NCBI RefSeq assembly: GCF_042453785.1
Contig: NC_091672.1
Span: 9,690,501 to 9,754,500 of the forward strand
Length of the DNA: 64,000 bases
Direction of reading: 5' to 3'
Origin: Malus domestica
Taxonomy: Eukaryota > Streptophyta > Magnoliopsida > Rosales > Rosaceae
This document shows positions 47,213 through 57,830 of the stretch, in pieces; positions within the stretch are counted from its first letter, which is position 1, and each line of letters starts with the position of its first letter. Made by a program: the position numbers and the translations under genes. A model generated the notes under the pieces. That model did not search any database, was not told the origin of the DNA, and was given only the letters and a program-made list of their open reading frames with translations.

Positions 47213-48240
47213 GGCTTTTTAGCCAAAATGGTCACTGAAATTTGCATAACACATCACTTTGGTCCCTAAGATTGAAAATGTCCATGAGATTGTTCACCAT
47301 CCATTATTTTGGTCCTTCTATTAAAAACTTCGTTAAGTGTCCGTGAGCTCTTGATCGGAAGTTTGAGCAATTTTGGAAGTTTGAGCAATTTTCAAAGCTT
47401 CGTAACTCAATCGTTTCTTAACCAAATTCGACCTATAATATATCAAAATGAAGATAGGAAAGTGTAGAACAAGGTTATACCCATTTGGAAGGTTGTCTTA
47501 GATGACCAGAAAATAGCCTGAAAGGTGACTCATCTACGGGAAACTGAAAAACTCGTCGGAAACTGGGTAAATTTTAAATGTTCATAACTTCTTCAATACT
47601 CAACAAAATCAAGTGATTCAAAAATGAAAATCATACTTCACAATGAGAAAAAGAGAATGGTACCTTTATCGACGGCTAACTCGTCGTGGTTTGGTTGGAA
47701 AACGGCTCGAAAATGGCTAACTCGACGACCAAGACAAACACTTTTGAGCCATTTACCGGCCAAACCACGGCGAGTTAGCCTTCGAGAAAGGTACCATTCT
47801 ATTCGTCTCATCTAAAAGTATGATTTTCGTTTTTGAATCACTTGATTTCATTTAGCATTGAAGAAATTATGAATGTTTAAAGTTTACCTAGTTTCCGGCA
47901 AGTTTTCCAATTTTCTAGTGGACCAGTCACCTTTCAGGCTATTTTCCGGCCATCTCTGGCAACCATTGGGCGTCCAAATGGTATAATCTTGTTCTACTCT
48001 TTCTATCTTTATTTTGATATATTATGGGTCGAATTTGGTTAAGAAACGATTGAGTTACAATGCTTTGAAAATTGCCCAAACTTCCGGCCAAGAGCTCCGG
48101 GACATTTAACGGAGTTTTTAACCGAATGACCAAAATAATGGATGGTGGACAATCTCAGGGACCATTTCTATTGGTTTTCAATCTCAGAGACCAAAGTGAT
48201 GTGTTATGCAAATCTCATAGTCCATTTTGGATAAAAAGCC
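47213..48240. mobile_element. MULE-like foldback element with about 480-bp inverted arms
   Basis: The ends GGCTTTTTAGCCAAAATGG and the inverse of 48240 backwards (GGCTTTTTATCCAAAATGG) match, and pairing continues with few mismatches to a centre near 47710. Nine-bp flanks AGGAAAATA (47204-47212) and AAGAAAATA (48241-48249) match at 8 of 9 positions, as expected for Mutator-type transposition. There is no transposase ORF. The centre holds CGACGG/GAGTTAGCC-like inverted motifs. Confidence 0.8.
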
Positions 48241-48249
48241 AAGAAAATA

Positions 48250-48553
48250 TAAAGACATTCGTGTTGATAACATATTAGAAATAAAATATCATATAAGAGA
48301 AAGTGGAAGAATAGAGAGAGACGAGAGAGATTGGGAGGAGAAAACCAAAGTGTGTTCTCTTCTTATTAGAGTGCCTATTCATAGACATTGAATTTACATA
48401 AAAGGTGTTAAACTATTAAGATATTACATATTGATCCAGCATGTGAACACGATAAGTATTATTAATAACAAGTGTCCATATATAATTCCATAACATAGTT
48501 GAGTTTCCACTCTTATTGAAATTAATAGGATATTTAGGTTTGAGTTTCCCCTC
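48250..48553. other. Sequence downstream of GH17 gene 1, no gene
   Basis: AT-rich. A roughly 60-bp stretch just beyond the stop codon (48485-48545) is a diverged duplicate of the gene's last codons and trailer (TTGAGTTTCC, TATTTAGG motifs). Confidence 0.4.
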
Positions 48554-48609
48554 TTAATTGAAATCAATGGTATATTTAGGCTGTTTGTTTGGAAAGAAGA
48601 GCCCCCAGT
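48554..48609 (-). pseudogene. Detached last codons of GH17 gene 1
   Basis: On the minus strand these 56 bases read the family's conserved C terminus (GLFFPNKQPKYTIDFN) and end in TAA at 48556-48554. They continue exactly from HWG at 52159, on the far side of the hAT element, and start in the duplicated target site. Confidence 0.85.
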
Positions 48610-49119
48610 CAGTGGCGGATCCACAGTGGGGTCATTGGGGTCGCGCGACCCCTTGGAAGCCATGGAAGCAACCTTCGAGACCCCTTGGAGATGGTGGGGC
48701 GACCCCTGGTGCGACCCCGTTGCCGTTGGAGTCGTCGGTTTTCTGGACAGGAGGACGAACGAAGAAGACGAAGGCGCTGTGCGCCAGTTTTGATTTTGAA
48801 AAAACCTGGGCAAAACGACGTCGTTTTGGGCCAGGCCGAAAAAAAAAAAAAAAAAAAAAAAATTCCCACCGTGTCCCTCCCCATCCCAGCCCTTCCTACC
48901 CGATCCCTATACAATTAAAAGCCCCAAATTTTCATCCTTCAACCCTAACTCAATCCCCCCAAATCCTCAACTCCTCTCCTCCATAGCTGCTGCCGCCCCC
49001 AACGTGAACTCCATCTCCTCCCTCCTCTGCTGGTGGCTCCAACTCCATCTCCTCCCTCCTCTGCTGGCGGCTCCAACTCCATCTCCTCCCTTGGTTTTTA
49101 TATTGTGATGTGAGTATTT

Positions 49120-49650
49120 ATTTTGAATATTTTGTATATGTAGAATATATTTAATTAATTGAAATTCAATTCATATTTATCTTGTGAGTTTTTATTGATG
49201 ATTTGTTTATATTGATGATTTGTTTATATTGTGAGTTTTTATTGGTTTGTTTTTATTGATGGTTTGTTTATATTGTGATTTTTTATTTTCATTATTTTGT
49301 ATATGTAGAATGCAAGATGAGATATTTAATTTAATTGAAAATCCAATTCATATTTATTTTGATTATGTTTATGGTTTGTTTATATTGTGAGTATTTATTT
49401 TGAATATTTTGTATATGTAGAATATATTTAATTTAATTGAAATTCAATTCATATTTATTTTGATTATATTGATGGTTTGTTTATATTGTGAGTTTTTATT
49501 TTCATTATTTTGTATATGTAGAAATTAGAATGCAAGATGAGATATTTAATTTAATTGAAAATCCAATTCATATTTATTTTGATTATGTTTATGGTTTGTT
49601 TATATTGTGAGTATTTATTTTGAATATTTTGTATATGTAGCAAGCATTAT
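49120..49650 (+). repeat. Imperfect tandem repeats in the hAT 5' leader
   Basis: A unit with TATTTTGTATATGTAGAA, TTGAAATTCAATTCATATTT and GGTTTGTTTATATTGTGAG recurs about four times with a period near 120 bp. The last copy runs up to the transposase start codon. Confidence 0.75.
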
Positions 49651-49651
49651 T

Positions 49652-52022
49652 ATGGAACGGTTTTTTAAGAGAAAGTCATCATCGGGTTCGGGTAGTTCGA
49701 ATAATGTTGATAGTTCAAATACTGTTGGTAGTTCAAGAACTCCAAGTTCAAGACAAAGTCAGTTAGATGATGTTTTGGGTAATCTTCAAGCGGATCCTGG
49801 ATTAAGAACTCGAATAATAGATTATGACGCTAATATGAGAGATGAGGTCCGAAGATTATATCTACAAAAAGGACCTTGTCAACCTAGAGGTCATAATTTC
49901 CCAATAACTAATATGTCGGGAATTAATCGACGCTTCATTCCCCAATGGTTTGATGAGTTTGATTGGTTGGAGTATAGTGTATCTAAAGATGCGGCATTTT
50001 GTCTCTATTGCTATCTCTTTAAAACCAATTTTGAACAAGTGGGTAGTGAAGCTTTCACTGGAGATGGATTTAAGAATTGGAAGAAAGGGAGAGAAAGATT
50101 TAAGATGCATGTTGGACCGGTTGGGAGTGTTCATAATAAGGCTAGAGAAGCTGCTACAAATTTGATGAATCAAGCTACACATATTGAAACGGCAGTGAGC
50201 AAACACTCTGACCAAACTCGTAAGGCTTATCGCACATGCTTGATTGCTTCAATCAAGTGCACTAAGTTTTTATTGCGACAAGGTCTTCCTTTTCGTGGCC
50301 ATGATGAAAGTGCCACTTCAAGCAATAGGGGAAATTACTTGGAGTTATTGCAATTCCTTGCAGATAATCATGATAAAGTTAGAGAAGTTGTGATGGAAAA
50401 TGCTCCGGGGAATCTCAAATTACTAGCTCCTTCCATTCAAAAAGAAATTGTGAATTCATGTGCCCTTGAAACACTTGATGCTATCATGGATGGTCTAAAA
50501 GATAAATTCTTTTCAATATTGGTGGATGAAGCACGTGATGTGTCTGTGAAAGAGCAAATGGCTATGGTGTTGCGTTATGTGGATGACAACGGGCATGTAA
50601 TTGAAAGATTTGTGGGTATCCAACATGTTACCGACACTACTTCAAGTTCACTAAAGGATGCTATTGACACATTGTTTTCTCGCTACGGTTTGAGCATTTC
50701 CAAGCTACGAGGACAAGGTTATGATGGTGCTAGCAATATGAGAGGTGAGTTGAATGGCCTTAAAACAAAGATATTGAGAGAACAACCTTGTGCATATTAT
50801 GTTCATTGCTTTGTTCATCAACTTCAACTAGCTCTTGTTGCCGTAGCAAAGAATAATATAGACATTGCCTCTTTTTTTGCAACGGCTAATAATGTGGTTA
50901 ATCATGTTGGAGCATCTTGTAAGCGGCGTGATTCACTTAGAGGGCAACTTCAAGAAGAGCTTGTGATAGCTTTTGAAAATGATTGTCTTATAACGGGGCG
51001 AGGCTTAAATCAAGAAACAAGTCTCAAACGTGCCGGTGACATACGATGGAACTCACACTATGGTACCTTGATTAGCATCATTTCTATGTTTTCATCCGTG
51101 GTTCATGTGCTTCAAATGGTTATTGATGATAATCCCAATGAAAGTGTGGGTGAAGCAAATACGTTAATGAGAGTGATACTTACTTTTGAGTTTGTGTTTC
51201 ACTTTTTCTTGATGAAAGTCATATTGGGACTCACAAATGATTTGTCACAAGCATTGCAAAGGAAAGATCAAGAAATTGTGAATGCAATGGCTTTAGTGAA
51301 ATCATGCAAGGAAAAGCTATATTGGATGAGGAATAATGGGTTCGATGCATTGGTTGATGAAGTATCTTCTTTTTGTGAAAAACATCATATTGATGTTCCT
51401 AACATGGAAGAGGCATTTATACTTCCAGGGAGGTCAAGGCGTTATGCTCCAATAAAGACAAATCGTCATCATTATCGTGTGGAGCTCTTTATTTATGTCA
51501 TTGATGAGCAAATTACGGAGTTAGAGGATCGCTTTAATGAGGTAAATACCGAGTTGCTTATTTGTATGGCATGTTTGAGTCCGAAAGATTCATTTGTAGC
51601 TTTTGATAAACCAAAGTTACTTCGTCTTGCTCAATTTTATCCTCAAGACTTTTCGGATGAAGATCGTTTGGCACTTGAAGATCAACTTGAGATTTATATT
51701 CATTATGTGTGTTCCAGTAGTGATTTCTCTCAATTGGAAGGGATTGGTGATCTTGCAAAAAAAATGGTGGAGACAAGGATGCATCAAGTATTCAATTATG
51801 TATATTACATTGTCTTTAGTTTTACCAGTTGCAACTGCTTCAGTGGAGAGAGCATTTTCTGTCATGAATATTGTTAAGGGTCCACTTAGGAACAAAATGG
51901 GAGATCAATGGTTGAGTGATAGCTTGCTTGTTTATATTGAGAGAGATATTTTTGCTTGTATTGAAAATGAAGCTATAATGCTTCGTTTTCAAAATATGAA
52001 ACCTCGTCGTGGACAATTATAG
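49652..52022 (+). pseudogene. hAT-family transposase (TTF-type zinc finger, DUF4371-like, dimerisation domain), one frameshift
   Basis: The best start is ATG at 49652 (MERFFKRKSSS); the frame is open upstream but only to a non-ATG codon. A TTF/MYM-type zinc finger region follows (SKDAAFCLYCYLFK). The catalytic core has ILVDEARDVSVKEQ and LRGQGYDGASNMRG, which carry the catalytic Asp residues, then HCFVHQLQLALVAVA. The C-terminal dimerisation domain (VATASVERAFSVMNIVK, MGDQWLSDSLLVYIE) is read in the next frame (to 52022), so a single-base frameshift lies near 51795-51810. Total length of about 790 residues fits intact family members. It acts in the nucleus on the element's ends. Confidence 0.85.
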
Positions 52023-52094
52023 TTTGTAATATTGTTTCCATTATGAATTATGAATGAAAGTACTATGATTTCATTTTCAATATGTTTTTCCATC

Positions 52095-53580
52095 CTAAAT
52101 TTTTATTTGAACTTTTACACTGCGACCCCTTGGGGTAAGATTCCTGGATCCGCCACTGCCCCAGTGTCTCTCGGTCTCTTCTCCAGGTTTTTGGTTCTCA
52201 TCAAACATGGCAAACACGGCAAACACGTAAGTGTCTATGGGGCTTTCAGGTTTCTTCGGAGTCCCACCCTTCACATGTTTAATCAAATTTGAGTTGTAAA
52301 TTCTTGCATTCTCGGTCGTTGTCACTTGCTCATCTCCGCCAGCAGAGGGCCAACCAGTCTCCGATACAACAATTTTCAGAGAGCCGCCTCCAGCCTTCTC
52401 TAATACTGAGTAATGTGCATCTAGAATTGCATCAAACAGGTTTTGATACCCAAGCCGATCGTCATTGACTACAACCGATGGAGATGTAAAAAGAGCGTAC
52501 TCGAGTTTAATCTTCTGACTATTTTGAATGTAACTAAAATATGTGTACATGTTAACAAGTAAAGGAGATTGGTTTCTGACTAGGAAGCTTATGATAGGAT
52601 CGAGAAATGGTCTATAATCCGGCCGGAATAAGCCTTTTGATGGAGGAAATGATTCCTTGAGAATTATAGGAAAAACGGCAGTGGAGACTTTGATTTGGTT
52701 TGCAAGACCAGCCCTAGAAATTGCATTTTGAATATTGTCCATCGCAGGGCCAACATAGGGTGCTCGGTTACCCAGGGCATCTACTTCGTTTCCAACGGCG
52801 ATGTATTTGAAATTGACATTCGGATAGCTTTTGACATTTCTTTGAACCCAATCATCTGCACGGGCTTGGTTAGAAGAAATGTCTTGAAGACGCTCATTTT
52901 CGATGCCAAGCATGACCTCGATGGTGGAGCCTTGAAGGGCTCGGAGAGCGTCGTCGTTGGGAGCATATAGCCGTAGTTTTTGGATGTTATATTGTTTGTA
53001 GAGAGCTATTACTTCTCCTGAGGGTGGCAAGTTTCCAAGCGTTCCATAACAAACACCAATGCTTGCTCCTGCATCAGATTCAAAGTTAATGATATTTATA
53101 AGATACAGTATCTTAAAAGAAAAGGAGTTTTAATACTCTTTGTTTTAACCGAATCACACGCATAACAATTGTCAAAGTTTATTGTACAACGGTACATAAT
53201 AGTGGTGAGGTTATAAAATGATAGTGTTTTTACACTACCAACGTTGATTGTTACATCGTGAATGTCTTGTTACATTATTGACATAAGTTAATATTAATGT
53301 GTGTGTGTGTATGTATGTATATCTATATATATATATCATGAAATCTATTATCGTTGTTAACTTTTAGGCTTCCTACCATCATGTTTAATGGTGTTATAAT
53401 ATGAAAGTTATGACATAACGTCTTAATTATAAGAAATGTAAGGTTACTAAAGCAAATTAAGATACAAAATAAATAAATAGATGTATATTACAAAAAAGCG
53501 TAGTAGCCCTTTGATTTATGGAGAAGCAACTTATGACTTGAAAGGTATGCACACATGGTACGAACATGCAAGTGTGCAAT

Positions 53581-53663
<83 letters not shown>

Positions 53664-53755
53664 TTAGTGGTAAAGGTAGCCATTAGCAGACCAACAAGTA
53701 GCATTATGGAAACCATGGGAGGGCTTTTCCCAATCAAATTGGACGACTCGACCAT
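52095..53755 (-). pseudogene. GH17 beta-1,3-glucanase gene 1 (PR-2-like), interrupted by hAT near its 3' end
   Basis: Exon 1 starts at ATG 53755-53753 and encodes a signal peptide (PPMVSIMLLVGLLMATFT) up to about 53661. Exon 2 starts at 53068 after TGATGCAG and reads [35 protein letters not shown] (acid Glu near 52785), [13 protein letters not shown] and [12 protein letters not shown] (nucleophile Glu near 52359) to ERHWG at 52159. The hAT element then replaces the last 16 codons with 20 element-derived residues ([12 protein letters not shown]...), stopping at 52095. There is no C-terminal extension, so the ancestral enzyme was probably secreted. The catalytic barrel is almost whole, so partial function cannot be excluded. 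Exon 1 lacks an obvious GT donor. Confidence 0.85.
53585..53660. repeat. (GA)38 microsatellite at the exon 1 / intron boundary of GH17 gene 1
   Basis: It is an uninterrupted 76-base dinucleotide run. On the gene strand it is (CT)38 and directly follows the signal-peptide codons (ACTAAGGC). The expected GT donor of intron 1 is not visible there; GC right after ACTAAG is the nearest candidate. Confidence 0.9.
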
Positions 53756-53847
53756 TGTGCAATTTCTTACACAGCTAGCCAATTAGATGGAGAAATGAAA
53801 TAGTTAACAAGGAAAGACACTGCCTCTCCAACTTGTGAGGTGCCCTC

Positions 53848-53856
53848 TTTATATAC
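53848..53856 (-). promoter_or_regulatory. TATA box of GH17 gene 1
   Basis: GTATATAAA on the minus strand lies about 95 bases upstream of the chosen ATG (53755), a normal plant spacing. This supports the start and the exon 1 model. Confidence 0.7.
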
Positions 53857-53926
53857 AGCTCAAGTCACGGACTCAGAAGATAATTGCATGCATAGGGGGT
53901 GGTACGTACTACTCGAATAACACCGT

Positions 53927-54117
53927 TTGGTCTTTCTTTTCCACAAAATCAAGTGGTGGATGTGTAAATTGACTTATATGGTCTTCTAACGAAGTCTCCT
54001 CTGTCGTCTCCAGAAAATTCAAGCATTACACTGTATTGGTCTTTTTTTTTTTTTCACAAAGACAAGCGGTGGATGTGTCAATTGATGTATATGGTCTTCT
54101 ATCGAAGTCTCCTTTGT
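53927..54117. repeat. Tandem duplication in the GH17 gene 1 promoter
   Basis: Copy 1 (53927-54004) and copy 2 (54036-54117) share TTGGTCTTT, CAAGTGGTGGATGTGT, TATATGGTCTTCTA and GAAGTCTCCT. They start about 70 bases upstream of the TATA box and are spaced by about 109 bp. Confidence 0.8.
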
Positions 54118-54974
54118 AGGCTCACATTTAAGGTTTACAGGTCGGTAATGTGCATGTCTGAGAGATTTTTCAATTAATGTGACCAGCACACGAGGTAATA
54201 TACCACGTGTCATTATACAAATAATGGGATATATGTGTTAAAAAGTTAATAATTTCACTACTTACATAAAAACACGTGGTGTATCACTCGTGTTCCCACC
54301 ACAATGAAAAATTTGTCGTGCTTGTCGACCATGCAAAACATAGAACACTACAACACGTTATTTCATTAATTGATGCGTTGTTTTGTTGTTGCAACTTAGT
54401 AATCGGTGTGTAACTGCAGGTAAGCTCAAAAGTTGTTCCCGTCCCTGTAAGGGAGATGTCAACCATCTCTCCTTTCTACGAGCACTATAATTGCAGCAAT
54501 TGAAGTAAGGAATGAAGATCATCTTTCAAATTTGAAGATTAATAGGAGGGACAAAATATGTTTTAAAATAGGATATACCATTAGATAAAATACTTTTTTA
54601 TGACATTTGAATCAATAGCATTTTTAAAATGTCACGCGGGACTCCGCTATTTCAGGTATCTTAAAAAATTTGACTTTAACATGACAACAAAAACACATCA
54701 TACATGACATTTAAATAATGTCATGTACAAATCAAGTTGGATGACATTTTGTGAGTGTCATAAAAATGAAAACTAGTTTCCATGGCGCTGTGTTAATGAA
54801 GAAAATATTGAAAATGCCATCTGGTACAACTTTAACGACCTGTGTGCCATAAACGCCATTAACATGCGTCATTAAAAGTCTTTTTTAATTTTTTATTGAC
54901 ATTATATACTCTAAACTGGGATATGTGATTCCAACTTGATTGTAAGTAGACTAACCTAACTCATACTTATAAGA
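54118..54974. other. Upstream non-coding DNA
   Basis: ATGACATTT and its inverse recur at about 54600-54770 (five copies), perhaps subterminal repeats of a lost DNA transposon. I see no ends and no gene. Confidence 0.35.
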
Positions 54975-56269
54975 TTTTTTTTTAGTGAAGGTACGATATT
55001 CATTGATAGAAAATCGAATACATACAAACATGATAGGGTGCATACAATGGGCTTCGATAAAAACCTTGTAAGGGATTTCAACCCGGACGAAGGAAAAAGA
55101 GAGTCCTACACCATGAGAGATTACATATGATTACTATCCTCAATTAAAAGGTCTATTATTACATCAAAAGGTTCCTCGAACCAAGCTACCGAAGTATCAA
55201 GGGCTAAACCCAATCTAGCCAACCTATGTACTACCTTGTTCGTCGAGCATCGGCCAAATGTAACCTTGCACTGAGAAAAACCATTTAAAATCTATCTAGT
55301 ATCTGCAATAATGTGCCTCAAAGAAGATGAATCCTTTAGGCCCTCATGTTGACGTGCCGTGGTCACCATCAAAGCATCCCCTTCAACTTCCACGTATGTA
55401 GTCTGCTGGTGTTGTGAAAAAAATCACTGCTTCCCTTGCTGCCATAATCTTTGCCAACAATGGAGAACCAGTTCCCTCAACTCTCATTGCTATTATAGCC
55501 ATGAATTCCCCTTTGTCGTTTCATATCACTACCCTCATTCCTCAAATCTCTAACTGTTCATTCCACGTCGCATCAAAATTACTTTTAATCCACCCATTTT
55601 TTTGTCGCTTCCATGGCTGCCTAGTGACCATGTTGGTGTTCTTCCTCAACCCATGCCATTTAAGGAATTCATGTAGCCATGTATGCACTTTACAGTGCAT
55701 TTCCGAAGGCTCCAGAGCCTTTCCATTCCACAACATTGCATTACGTTCTGTCCATGTGCACCAAATTAAAACCATTACCAAGTCAAAACTCTCCCCCGAC
55801 ATTGAACCTGCAATGGCAGCTATCTATTCCATCAAGCTCTACTGCCTATCCCCTTGGCTTCTGATACCTAGTGGACTAGAAAACCACACCACCATCGCAC
55901 GGGGACAGAACCTCATCACGTGATCAATCGTTTCCACATCCCCATCACAAAACACACACGTATGTGTAATTTCTTTTTCCTCAAGTTGTCCCTTGTCGAT
56001 AATGCATCCAAGTAGCATCTCAACACACAGATTTTTACCTTCCCCGACACGTGAGCTCTCCATATCACTTTCCACAAAAATTTGACCTCCGCTACCATTA
56101 TCGAACCACTAGGTTCATTCCTATTTACTTCCCCATAATACCGTCCCAAATGGTATGCACTCCTCGTTATAAACTTTCCATTTGACTCCACATTCCATAT
56201 TAAGATATCATCTGTACTAAACATGCAAAGAGAGATGCATTTGATTAGTGCTACCTTTTCCTCCTTGAT
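54975..56269 (-). pseudogene. 3' part of an L1-type LINE (zf-RVT and RNase H-like region)
   Basis: On the minus strand 56269-55916 reads DDILIWNVESNGKFITRSAY, FLWKVIWRAHVSGKVKI and further Cys/His residues (IDHVMRFCPRAMVVW), the zf-RVT pattern of plant L1 reverse transcriptases. About 55802-55540 reads WTERNAMLWNGK and GWIKSNFDATWNE, the start of the fused RNase H-like domain. A short A-tail (T9 at 54975-54983 on the plus strand) ends it. The 5' part is missing where the E2-like LTR begins. Confidence 0.75.
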
Positions 56270-57830
56270 CTTGGACAAGATTGCACCTACAAAACAAATA
56301 ACACCTTAGGTCAAGGCCAAGAGCCTCACGCGTCCATGATGAATGAGGGGGGCTTTGGCCGAAGAACCTCAGATGCCAAAGTTAGAATTTAGAGAGAAAA
56401 ATGTTTGAGAGTTTTGGAGAATTTTAGCAAGAGTGTGGACTTAGCTTTTTAGAGAAAATAAGGTTCAATATATAGAGTATGGCCGGCCCTCTTGGGAGAG
56501 AGAATGGCCGGCCTTTTGGGTAATTTTTAAGTGTAATGGGTGATTTATTTGGTAATTAATGGATTAATTAGGTAATAAATCCATTAATTGGCCAATTAAC
56601 TCAATTTATATGGAATGTTTTGAAGGTTATGGAATAATTTCCTTGTAGGAAATATAGGATGAGGTTGGATGAAATAGTTTTGAATTTGTTACCTATTTTG
56701 GGCACTTTTGACTTGGTTGAGTGATGATTGCCCGTTGATCGCGCGTAGGAATCCCATTATGCCTAAAGGGTATTTTTGTCCTCTTTTATCCAAAAATCCA
56801 CGTGTCGCCTTGTGATTATTTTTGGCTCCACAAATGCCCTCACACCTGTTGGGCTGCTTGCAGGAAAGGGCAGCAGGTGTAGAGATCTTCTTGCTTTACG
56901 AAACTTTGGATTGATTCCTATTTTGATGTAGATTCCCTTTTTAATAGGAAATTAGATCCTTCTAGGAAAGGGAAATAAATTTCTCTCAAAGCCTATTTAA
57001 GTCCACCTAAGTGGATTATTAAATCAACTTTGAAGAGCAATTTATTCTACCCTACAAGAGAGAGAGAGATTAAAGGATATTTGTTCCCCCTCCTCTAGCA
57101 ATCTTTTACATCTTGCCTGTGCAAATGACTGTCTTTCGTTGCTTTCTTCATTTTCTCTGTGCCGCACTGATGTAAGAAAAATTTCTTTTTTCTTGTCTTG
57201 TTCTTGGATAATGCTATCGCAGGGTAGCCGTCAGGGTGGTGTGTCAAGTCGGATGGGACCATTGCTTTAGGCTGCTCAGCTTGGCTAGAACCAAGGGCAG
57301 CTTGTGCGGCTGGGACCGCAGATTGTGGCACTGGGGCACGGTACTAGGCGAGCCGTATGCCTCATGTCTTTTGAGAGAAACGAGGAGGTCGCGGGCCTTA
57401 TGAGCTGCTAAAATGCTGGGCATGTAGGCCTCCTACCTGCTAGTCCGAGAGAAAAATGAGGGAAAAATCGGTATGGGTTGAGCTCCCTTGCTGAGTACTA
57501 TGAATGACGTTGGCTGCTTAATCCTCTTCATTGGGAAAAAGGTAAGCTGCTCCCGAAAGATGAGGTAAAGAGGATCAAGGCAGATGTATTGGCTTGTCTG
57601 AATGCTGTCGTGGAGCCTACTATGAATGAAGGTGGAAAGAAGAGATATTCTCCGCCTGCTCAAGAGATGCCAGTTGAGAAAAATTGAAGACTTCCTCCGT
57701 TGCTTGTGAGGGTCCGCTTGCTGCCCAGAAGCTTGTGATTGACATGACCTCTTCCAATGGGAAGAAAATAAGGCTACTAGATCTGAGCATATGGCGTCTG
57801 CCATGTCGAGAATGGCTAGTACAATTGGTG
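56270..57830 (-). mobile_element. E3: second E2-like element, 3' LTR plus start of its antisense gene
   Basis: 56270-56832 matches the E2 3' LTR. The following sequence matches 35238-35590, including the purine tract, the CCTATTTAAG motif and the GTAAGAAAAA donor (near 57172). From about 57480 it matches 38940-39290 of the antisense gene. It stops at 57830, where Copia LTR sequence begins. Between 57200 and 57480 the homology is weaker, so an internal deletion covers the first coding domain. Confidence 0.75.

Larger units (their letters stand above)
48610..52158 (+). mobile_element. hAT transposon (3.55 kb) inserted in GH17 gene 1
   Basis: Terminal inverted repeats CAGTGGCGGATCCA lie at 48610 and, inverted, at 52158. 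GGGGTCGC motifs lie just inside both ends. The flanks CCCCCAGT (48602-48609) and CCCCAGT (52159-52165) are a target duplication with one C lost from one copy. It encodes a near-complete transposase on the plus strand (49652-52022). It is inserted in the opposite orientation to the glucanase gene. Confidence 0.9.
44857..57830. other. 13-kb block of unrelated DNA between the halves of a solo LTR
   Basis: The block interrupts the Copia solo LTR, replacing only about 70 AT-rich bases of it. Contents from left to right: LTR-like remnant, LINE end, GH17 gene 2, MULE-like foldback, hAT transposon inside GH17 gene 1, GH17 promoter, L1-type LINE fragment, and a second E2-like LTR plus part of its antisense gene. 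I see no terminal repeats or target duplication at its edges, so it is not a simple transposon. Either a large piece was copied or joined into a break, or this is an assembly join. Confidence 0.6.

Noticed and set aside
48558-48986. Overlapping ORFs at the left end of the hAT element
   Set aside because: Low-complexity frames across poly-A and proline-rich sequence that overlap the terminal repeat. No conserved motif.
53531-53782. A Ser-Leu repeat protein on the minus strand
   Set aside because: The repeat is just translation of the CT microsatellite. The frame start at 53782 is TTG, and the real start is ATG at 53755.
54590-54780. Subterminal repeats of a third CACTA element (ATGACATTT motifs)
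   Set aside because: No CACTA terminus or target duplication was found, so it is left as unexplained repeats.
55414-55923. A 169-residue plus-strand ORF
   Set aside because: It is antisense to the L1-type reverse transcriptase remnant, whose zf-RVT motifs explain the openness of the region.
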